Source: Gammaproteobacteria bacterium (GTDB lineage: Bacteria; Pseudomonadota; Gammaproteobacteria; Pseudomonadales; Pseudohongiellaceae). From it: a stretch of DNA of 11,908 nt. Position numbers and translations under genes: made by a program. Location: the NCBI GenBank assembly GCA_003514305.1, contig DORE01000072.1, positions 1-11,908 of the forward strand, given 5' to 3'. The notes under the pieces were generated by a model. It had not been told where the DNA came from. It saw only the letters and a program-made list of their open reading frames with translations, and ran no database searches. Positions 6,590-11,908 of the stretch are shown in pieces (the stretch's first letter is position 1; every line of letters begins with the position of its first letter).

Positions 6590-6988
6590 ACACGGGCTCG
6601 TCAGTTCAGCAGGGTTTATAGAGGCAAGTGTACTGCAACTCCGAGGATCCGAGGTTCTAAGTTTCACCTTTTGCTCAGCGATATCCTATCGATACTGAAC
6701 CAGTCTCCAGTTGAGCCAGGAAGTTTCTCGATACTTGCAAGCTTATATAGTAAAGTTATTACTTTACTATATTGAAAAATAGTTCAAAAGCGAGCGTAGT
6801 AATCGCGCGGTGTGCAATGACATAATTCAGGCAAGCCGCCTATGTCTATTCCGAAAGCTCAGCAAGCTTCACTGTAACGCTAAAAAATGAAAAGTTGACT
6901 GAAACCGCCCTGCTTGCGCCCTAAGTTAGGGTCTATCGGGCTTTGGAAGGAATGCCCAAGCCTCCGCAAAAGAGTTGTAACTTGACAG
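6590..6988. other. 399-base intergenic region between trmJ and putP
   Basis: I see no convincing gene on either strand; only reading frames of about ten codons occur. The region holds the 28-base palindrome described separately, a short perfect repeat CCCTAA-G-TTAGGG at 6919-6931, and an imperfect GGCTT.GG/CC.AAGCC hairpin around 6939-6956. The hairpin could be part of the 3' end of the trmJ transcript but has no U-tract. The rest is presumably the putP promoter and leader. Confidence 0.6.
6745..6772. promoter_or_regulatory. Perfect AT-rich palindrome, candidate operator upstream of putP
   Basis: Two perfect 12-base arms (ATATAGTAAAGT and its complement) are separated by TATT. The site lies 156 bases upstream of the putP start and 217 bases beyond the trmJ stop. 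The symmetry and AT-richness suggest a binding site for a dimeric regulator. A terminator is less likely because the stem is nearly all A-T. Confidence 0.5.
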
Positions 6989-7738
6989 TCAGCCCCGAAG
7001 GCTGCGAATTTTCTGCTCAATGTTGGTGAGAATTCCTCGGAGGATATTCATTTCCATGGAATCAATCCGAACTCTGCCAAATAGTCGTCGAATTCTTTGC
7101 ATCAGTTGGCGCGGATTGTCGCGGTCATGGAATTCTATCTCTACCAGTACCCGCTCAAGATGCTCGTAGAAGTATTCTACCTGTCTGACCGAAGCTTTCT
7201 CCTGATCCCAATAATCTCTCTCTACTCTCCCGGGCTCTTCATTGTCTCGAAGGACAGCTTTTCTGATTTCATAACAAAGGACCATCGCAGCCGCTGCCAA
7301 ATTCAGAGAACTGTATTGGTCGCTTGCCGGAATTTGAACATGATAGTGGCAAAGCTGCAGCTCCTCATTATTAAGCCCAGAGTCCTCTCTGCCAAAAATC
7401 AGGGCAACCTGCGCATTTTTACTTTCAGTGACTATTTTTGACGCGCTTTGCTCCGGCGTCAGCATTGGCCATGGCAGACTTCTGGATCTAGCACTGCTGC
7501 CGATCACCAAAGTGCAGTCGGCAATAGCCTCGCTTAACGTCCCAACCACCTCCGCCTGCTCCAGCACGTTAAGCGCGGACGCTGCCCTACCAACAGAAAC
7601 GCCACTCGGGAACTCAACTGGATTCACCAGAGTGAGACGGCTCAAACCCATATTCTTCATTGCCCGAGCTGTTGCGCCGATATTGCCGGGATGTGATGTG
7701 TTTACCAAAACGATTTTAATGTGAAGCTGATTGCTCAT
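6989..7738 (-). CDS. trmJ: tRNA (cytidine/uridine-2'-O)-methyltransferase TrmJ
   Basis: 249-residue SPOUT-class enzyme that methylates the 2'-OH of nucleotide 32 in tRNA anticodon loops using S-adenosylmethionine. Family motifs are clear: NTSHPGNIGATARAMKNMG at 13-31, ARSRSLPWPML at 83-93, GREDSGL at 116-122, and YSSLNLAAA at 142-150, where the knot and cofactor site form. The C-terminal LRRLFGR-like segment and NILRGIL end are also as in E. coli TrmJ, and the length is normal. The ATG at 7738 matches the family start although no good ribosome binding site precedes it. It is divergent from suhB, as I recall for Pseudomonas. The cysE-iscR genes that I recall following trmJ in Pseudomonas are absent here. 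Confidence 0.95.
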   Translation of the reverse strand: MSNQLHIKIVLVNTSHPGNIGATARAMKNMGLSRLTLVNPVEFPSGVSVGRAASALNVLEQAEVVGTLSEAIADCTLVIGSSARSRSLPWPMLTPEQSASKIVTESKNAQVALIFGREDSGLNNEELQLCHYHVQIPASDQYSSLNLAAAAMVLCYEIRKAVLRDNEEPGRVERDYWDQEKASVRQVEYFYEHLERVLVEIEFHDRDNPRQLMQRIRRLFGRVRIDSMEMNILRGILTNIEQKIRSLRG

Positions 7739-7766
7739 TAGTGTTCAGTGTTTTTTGTAACTGCTG

Positions 7767-7772
7767 ATTATA
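7767..7772 (-). promoter_or_regulatory. Probable -10 box for trmJ
   Basis: A perfect TATAAT on the minus strand sits 29 bases before the trmJ start, inside a small inverted repeat CTGCT/AGCAG. The -35 match is weak. The implied leader is about 20 bases. Confidence 0.5.
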
Positions 7773-7873
7773 GCAGCAATGTGGATTAGCACCGCGAATC
7801 GATAACCTGCTATCATTTCGCGCGCTTTTCCATTCTAAGATCCAAACGCCAGAACGTCATAGCAGGAATTTTC

Positions 7874-8650
7874 ATGCACCCACTCGTAAACATTGCCCTT
7901 CGCGCAGGGCGCGACGCGTCTGGTATGCTCGCTCAGCAAAGTGAGCGTCTGGATCGCATCAGGATTGTTGAGACTGAGGCTGGCCAAAGGGTTGCCTCTG
8001 TGGAAGCAGATGCGGATAAATCGATGACATATCACATAAGAAGCGCCTATCCGAATCACAACATCAACTCGCGCATTTCCGGAAAGCACCCCGGTAGGCC
8101 TGGAGAACCAACGTGGCATTTGGACCCGGCGGTCGGGTTCGCTAATTTTTTACACGGCTTTCCGGTTTTTGGCGTTGCCCTCGCCATCGAGGTCAATAAT
8201 CAGGTATGCCACGCCACTATAATTTTCCCCATTCTCCAAGAAGAGTTCACCTGCAGCAGAGGTAATGGTGCTCAACTCAACGCCAGACGCCTTCGAGTTC
8301 AAACCAGAGATGAACTAAAGAACTCTCTGATTGGCGTGAACCCAGAAGATCTCGATGCTGCCCTTCTCACTGGCCTGCTTCGTGAGTTAATAAACAAAGA
8401 AGGGCAATTCAGGTCGCTCGGGGACACAACTTTGGACATATTACAGGTCGCTGCAGGCCGCTACAGTGGCGGCTGGGGACGAGCCTCTTCAGAGCAAGCA
8501 CTCCAAGCGGCTCTGCTCGTTCTCCAAGAGGCTGGCGGCATCGCCGGAACCCGCACCGGCAGTCCTTCACCAAGCGCAGACGATGAGATGCTGTTCGCAA
8601 ACCCAAAATTGTTGAAACAGCTGTTGAAACTTCGCAGTCAATTCAATTGA
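7874..8650 (+). CDS. suhB: SuhB-like inositol monophosphatase-fold protein with a degenerate active site
   Basis: 258-residue homologue of SuhB (E. coli 267). Fold landmarks are kept: the MHPLVNIALRAGRDA start, NFLHGFPVFGVALAI at 91-105, SRGNGAQLNARRLRV at 128-142, LDILQVAAGR at 187-196, EAGGI at 219-223 and ANPKLLK. The catalytic motifs are not. The usual EESG is RISG (67-70), so the metal-binding Glu67 is Arg. DPLDGTTNF is DPAVGFANF (84-92), keeping Asp84 but replacing Asp87 with Val and the adjacent Thr with Phe. The usual PWDFAAG near Asp212 is lost (about 203-215). Phosphatase activity is therefore unlikely. The gene is divergent from trmJ, the standard suhB place, and AGGA precedes the ATG. 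In E. coli SuhB also works with Nus factors in rRNA antitermination, and I infer that this role maintains the gene. Confidence 0.85.
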   Translation: MHPLVNIALRAGRDASGMLAQQSERLDRIRIVETEAGQRVASVEADADKSMTYHIRSAYPNHNINSRISGKHPGRPGEPTWHLDPAVGFANFLHGFPVFGVALAIEVNNQVCHATIIFPILQEEFTCSRGNGAQLNARRLRVQTRDELKNSLIGVNPEDLDAALLTGLLRELINKEGQFRSLGDTTLDILQVAAGRYSGGWGRASSEQALQAALLVLQEAGGIAGTRTGSPSPSADDEMLFANPKLLKQLLKLRSQFN

Positions 8651-8749
8651 TTGTCCTGCCCCAGCATCGAGAAACTAGACGCCAACCAAGCAGCATCCGG
8701 TCAGAGCTGAACATTTGTCGTATGCGAAACGGCAAACACGTGTATGCTT

Positions 8750-8778
8750 GATGGCCTAGCCTGATGCGTCAGGCCATC
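8750..8778 (+). repeat. Nested hairpins between suhB and the MATE gene
   Basis: GATGGCCT (8750-8757) pairs with AGGCCATC (8771-8778). Inside this, GCCTGA (8759-8764) pairs with TCAGGC (8769-8774) around a TGCG loop, so the two folds compete. A possible upstream start codon at 8764 falls in this structure. No U-tract follows, so it is not a clear suhB terminator; it could be a leader structure for the MATE gene. Confidence 0.45.
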
Positions 8779-8814
8779 CAAAATCTCCTAATCGGACGAG
8801 ACGCGCCCTATTCA

Positions 8815-10191
8815 ATGACCCCAAAAAGCAACACAAGCAATAATCTGGTCGAGGGATCGGTCCGGCAATCCCTCATACAGATGACGTTGCCCATGATATT
8901 AGGCATGCTGATTCTGTTTACCTTTAGCGTGGTCGACACCTGGTTCATCAGTTTTCTCGGCACTGAATCGCTTACCGCGATCAGCTTTACGTTTCCGGTG
9001 ACGTTTACTGTGACCAGTCTTGCTATCGGTTTGGGAATCGGTGCTGCCGCGGTCGTCGGCAAATGCCTCGGAAGTTCAAAAATTGATGAAGCGAAGCAAG
9101 CTGCCACGGTGATCAATTACATCTCTTTCGGATTGGCCGCAATGCTCGCCACTTGCTTGTGGTGGTTCATGGAACCCATTTTCAGTCTTATGGGTGCCGA
9201 GCAAGCTTTATATGGTGAGATCAGTTCCTACATGAACGTCTGGTTTCCGGGCAGCGTGCTCGTTGTATGTATCATGTCCGGCAACAGCGTGTTACGAGCT
9301 TGCGGGGACACCAAGACTCCAAGCCTCCTGATGGCGGCCGCCGGTCTGCTCAACGCCTTCCTTGACCCATTTCTCATCTTTGGGCTGGGCCCGTTCCCTG
9401 AGCTGGGCATCGCAGGCGCAGCCTGGGCAACGGTGATTGCCTGGTCTGTTGGCTTCGTTTATCTCATGTATCTTCTTATTGCCAAACGGGAGTTGGTTTC
9501 GAGCAAGCTGCCTTCAATCAGCGCTTTCGAGCAATCTGGCCGCGACATGCTCCGAATCGGCATACCTGCCGCAGGAGCCAACATGATGACCCCTCTTGCA
9601 GGTGGCGTAATGACAGCCATTGCGGCCGGATTCGGTGGCAATGCGGTGGCGGCTTACGGCGTTGGCGCTCGTCTTGAGCCCATGGCCACGCTGCTGGTGC
9701 TCGCCATGTCCTCTTCGCTTCCGCCGGTTATCAGCCAGAACTTCGGCGCCGGACGATTGGACAGAGTCAAGGAAGCTTATGATCTCGCGATACGCTTCAT
9801 TTGTTTTTGGCAATTAGGGGTCTATGTCCTCTTAGCTCTCGCCGCTCCACTGGTTGCTTCCATCTTTTCGAAGGAGGACGATGTGACAGGCGCAATCAAT
9901 TTGTTTCTGTGGATCCTGCCTCTTGGATACGGCCTGCAGGGAGTAATAATCTTAACCAATTCGAGCCTGAATGCCTTACATAAGCCCGCTTCTGCGCTTT
10001 ACCTCAGCATTGCCAGATTCTTCGTGTTCTACGTTCCATTTGCCTGGGTCGGCAGTCTTTACTTCGGTCTAGGCGGATTTTTCGCGGGGGCGGTAAGCGG
10101 CAACTTGGTGATGGCAGCTATATCATGGAGAACGTTCAATAGAGCACTGGCGGCAGAGCAACAGTCGCAAAAAATCGGCTCTTTCGCCTGA
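8815..10191 (+). CDS. MATE family multidrug/toxin efflux transporter
   Basis: 458-residue polytopic inner-membrane protein of the MATE family (Na+- or H+-coupled exporters of organic cations and other compounds). It opens with the typical short cytoplasmic stretch and first helix (VRQSLIQMTLPMILGMLILF), followed by VDTWFISFLGTESLTAISFTFPV (in shorter blocks) and a GLGIGAAAVVGKCLG loop. The second lobe repeats the pattern from IGIPAAGANMMTPLAGGV, with AYGVGARLEPMA and PPVISQNFGAG. About 12 hydrophobic segments can be counted and the length is normal. The ATG at 8815 fits the family start. The in-frame ATG at 8764 adds 17 residues and lies in a hairpin, so it is less likely, though the ribosome binding site at 8815 is weak (GGACGAG, somewhat far). 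The substrate cannot be inferred. The stop is one base from the stop of the convergent radical SAM gene. Confidence 0.9.
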   Translation: MTPKSNTSNNLVEGSVRQSLIQMTLPMILGMLILFTFSVVDTWFISFLGTESLTAISFTFPVTFTVTSLAIGLGIGAAAVVGKCLGSSKIDEAKQAATVINYISFGLAAMLATCLWWFMEPIFSLMGAEQALYGEISSYMNVWFPGSVLVVCIMSGNSVLRACGDTKTPSLLMAAAGLLNAFLDPFLIFGLGPFPELGIAGAAWATVIAWSVGFVYLMYLLIAKRELVSSKLPSISAFEQSGRDMLRIGIPAAGANMMTPLAGGVMTAIAAGFGGNAVAAYGVGARLEPMATLLVLAMSSSLPPVISQNFGAGRLDRVKEAYDLAIRFICFWQLGVYVLLALAAPLVASIFSKEDDVTGAINLFLWILPLGYGLQGVIILTNSSLNALHKPASALYLSIARFFVFYVPFAWVGSLYFGLGGFFAGAVSGNLVMAAISWRTFNRALAAEQQSQKIGSFA

Positions 10192-10192
10192 A

Positions 10193-11809
10193 TCATCTTC
10201 CGAAAAAGTTGATGACGCTTTTCACAAAACCTTCCGACTGAGAAGTTGCAGGCATTTCAGCCAGAGGCAAGTCTTCATCAGACACCGTTCCCTCCTCAAC
10301 AAGTGAAAAGCTCTTATCTTCGACGTTGGCTTCAACCTGCTCGCCTTCAGAGTCAGTATATGTTAAGCGGTTATTCTTCTCTTGAAATTCGAGCATTTCC
10401 ATGCAGATTTCGTTGTACTCCTCCGCAGTCAACAGTTCAGGGCACTCTTTCATGTTGAGAGTGAACTGTCGGTCGTTAGCCGCTGAGAGATAGTGTAGAT
10501 TTTTCTTGGTCTCCTGCAAAAGCCCTTCTTTCTTAGCAATGTTGTACAAAGGAGTTCCGCGCAACGGGATATATGGAAAAAAGAAAAAGTGTTCAGGAGC
10601 TATTCGTTGATTCAGCTTAAGGGTCTCGCGCATGTTGGCGGCAGTTTCGAGCGGAGCCCCAACAATGTTAAACGTCAGCCTATTTATACCGGCTTTTTTG
10701 CAGTTATCAGCCGCATCGATAATTTGCTGGTTTTTCATTTTCCTTCCTAGCATGCGGGCCCGATACTCCTCATCACCACTCTCGATACCAAACCAGATCG
10801 TATGACAACCTGCCTCAGCGGCCGTCTGGCAGAATTTTTCGTTCATAACCTCCACACGAGAGTTGATTGAAAACGGAAGGCCAATGCGTTCTTTGTAAAT
10901 TTCAAGAAACTCTCGGACGAATTTCAAATTGGACAGAAATAGCTCATCCCAGAATTCGAAATAGCCAACATTATATTCGTCGCGCAAACGTTCGAGTTCC
11001 GCCACCAGTGACTCAGGCTCGTACTTGCGCAAAAACTCTTTTTTGGAGCGCCACCCCTCAAGAAGAGGAGTGTTGCAGCAATATGTGCAGCGGTAGGGGC
11101 ATCCACGACCAGTCATTACCGGCAATACGAGCTTACCCTTGGGTCCAAAAATGGATGAGTTCACGTCCTTAAAACCATCTTCTTTGGAAAACACTTCGTA
11201 ATCGGGAAACGGCAAAGCCTGAAGGTCGCCGATCTGGTGCGCCTCTGTCTGATAGATTTCACCGTCTACCAGCTTTTCCCACATGCCATCTGCGGGGCCA
11301 TTTTTGAGTCCACTCAGGTGCTGGACAATATTGCCGATGGCGTACTCACCGTCACCTACACAGATGTAATCGACGTTCGGGTTCTCTATTGTTTGTTCCT
11401 GCGACAGCATGGCCTGATAGCCGCCGATGCAGATCGGTAGGTCAGGCATTAACTTCTTGATCTCTTCGAAATAAGGCTCCATCGGATACCAGTGAGGACT
11501 CATGATGGAAAACGCTATCAAGTCGGCGTCAAGCGCCTCAATGGTTTTTGCGTAACTTTCCGGAGAGTATTGTTCTGCATCCCTGAGAATCAATACCGGT
11601 TCGAGAAGTACTTCAACCCAGGGAAATTCCTTCTTGAGATAGGCTGACATACTTGCAATCGGCATGGCGATTTCATTGCCATCTGGCGAATAGAAAGAAA
11701 ACACCAGCCGCAGCGTTTCCTTTTTCACAGAACCGAAGTAGCGTGATCGCTCCTGCGGATAAGGCGATCGTTCGGAGCTTGCCGCAATGACGTCAACTTT
11801 TGAATTCAT
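10193..11809 (-). CDS. Radical SAM protein with N-terminal B12-binding-like domain
   Basis: 538-residue protein. Residues about 30-165 look like a cobalamin-binding Rossmann domain (LRLVFSFYSPDGNEI start, LDADLIAFSIMS, ICIGGYQAML at 126-135, YICVGDGE). The classical DxHxxG cobalamin ligand motif is not visible. The radical SAM core follows, with the Fe-S cluster cysteines Cys237, Cys241 and Cys244 in GRGCPYRCTYC and a GIESGDEE strand at 341-348. The layout is that of the BchE-like family of B12-dependent or B12-domain radical SAM enzymes, which methylate or rearrange many kinds of substrates. The product here is unknown. The last 55 residues are an acidic, probably disordered linker ending in the hydrophobic GFVKSVINFFGR. 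The ATG at 11809 has AGG about eight bases upstream. It has no visible pathway partner in the window. Confidence 0.88.
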   Translation of the reverse strand: MNSKVDVIAASSERSPYPQERSRYFGSVKKETLRLVFSFYSPDGNEIAMPIASMSAYLKKEFPWVEVLLEPVLILRDAEQYSPESYAKTIEALDADLIAFSIMSPHWYPMEPYFEEIKKLMPDLPICIGGYQAMLSQEQTIENPNVDYICVGDGEYAIGNIVQHLSGLKNGPADGMWEKLVDGEIYQTEAHQIGDLQALPFPDYEVFSKEDGFKDVNSSIFGPKGKLVLPVMTGRGCPYRCTYCCNTPLLEGWRSKKEFLRKYEPESLVAELERLRDEYNVGYFEFWDELFLSNLKFVREFLEIYKERIGLPFSINSRVEVMNEKFCQTAAEAGCHTIWFGIESGDEEYRARMLGRKMKNQQIIDAADNCKKAGINRLTFNIVGAPLETAANMRETLKLNQRIAPEHFFFFPYIPLRGTPLYNIAKKEGLLQETKKNLHYLSAANDRQFTLNMKECPELLTAEEYNEICMEMLEFQEKNNRLTYTDSEGEQVEANVEDKSFSLVEEGTVSDEDLPLAEMPATSQSEGFVKSVINFFGR

Positions 11810-11908
11810 ACTACGAACCTAATTTCTCGTGAGGGCGACGCGCCGTACACTGTTTACTCGCGACTGCCAAGTCGGCAATTTGAGAGCAGTACGCGGGTTG
11901 TCGACCAA
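11810..11908. other. Upstream region of the radical SAM gene
   Basis: This 99-base stretch to the window edge should contain the radical SAM promoter. I see no reliable promoter hexamers, RNA gene or further coding start. Confidence 0.4.

Noticed and set aside
6590..6667. Longer putP starting at GTG 6667
   Set aside because: It adds 26 residues with no family match, whereas the ATG at 6589 reproduces E. coli PutP numbering around Asp55 and Ser57.
6919..6931. CCCTAAGTTAGGG as a trmJ terminator
   Set aside because: The arms are only six bases with a one-base centre, and no U-tract follows on the minus strand.
7835..8119. Minus-strand frame opposite the start of suhB
   Set aside because: It overlaps clear SuhB fold motifs on the plus strand and has no recognisable features of its own.
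1..11908. CRISPR array, insertion sequence or rRNA genes
   Set aside because: I saw no regularly spaced repeats, transposase motifs or rRNA-like sequence on either strand.

Overview
The window looks like the chromosome of a gammaproteobacterium, carrying the left end of an integrated mobile element. The organism call rests on the proteins: an ElaA-type acetyltransferase, a PutP that keeps Escherichia coli residue numbering around its Na+ site, and a divergent trmJ/suhB pair, an arrangement I know from Pseudomonas and relatives. I do not name a genus.

Bases 1 to about 4460 are mobile DNA. A P4-type tyrosine integrase sits just downstream of a tRNA-Arg(CCU) gene, whose 3' end almost certainly supplies the attachment core. 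All element genes run on the minus strand away from the tRNA: integrase, an unrecognised protein whose start overlaps the integrase stop, an AlpA-type helix-turn-helix protein, an archaeo-eukaryotic-type primase (prim-pol plus PriCT-2), and an SF3-type helicase that runs off the left edge. The last three are linked by two 8-base overlaps with strong ribosome binding sites. An integrase, AlpA and primase/helicase set at a tRNA is the plan of P4-like and PICI-like phage satellites or small integrative elements. The other end and any cargo lie outside the window. The motif ATACCGA occurs four times in the element, twice beside the attachment site and twice at the alpA start.

Bases 4507 to 11908 are ordinary chromosome: elaA (+), putP (-) tail to tail with it, a 399-base gap holding a perfect 12-bp inverted repeat, trmJ (-), suhB (+) divergent from trmJ, a MATE transporter (+), and a radical SAM protein with a B12-binding-like domain (-) tail to tail with the MATE gene. 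Most of these encode unrelated single functions: tRNA ribose methylation, proline uptake, efflux and acetyl transfer.

The strongest surprise is the suhB gene. It stands in the usual suhB position and keeps the fold, but has lost nearly all the acidic metal ligands of inositol monophosphatases. It therefore looks like a pseudo-phosphatase, perhaps kept only for SuhB's role in rRNA transcription antitermination.
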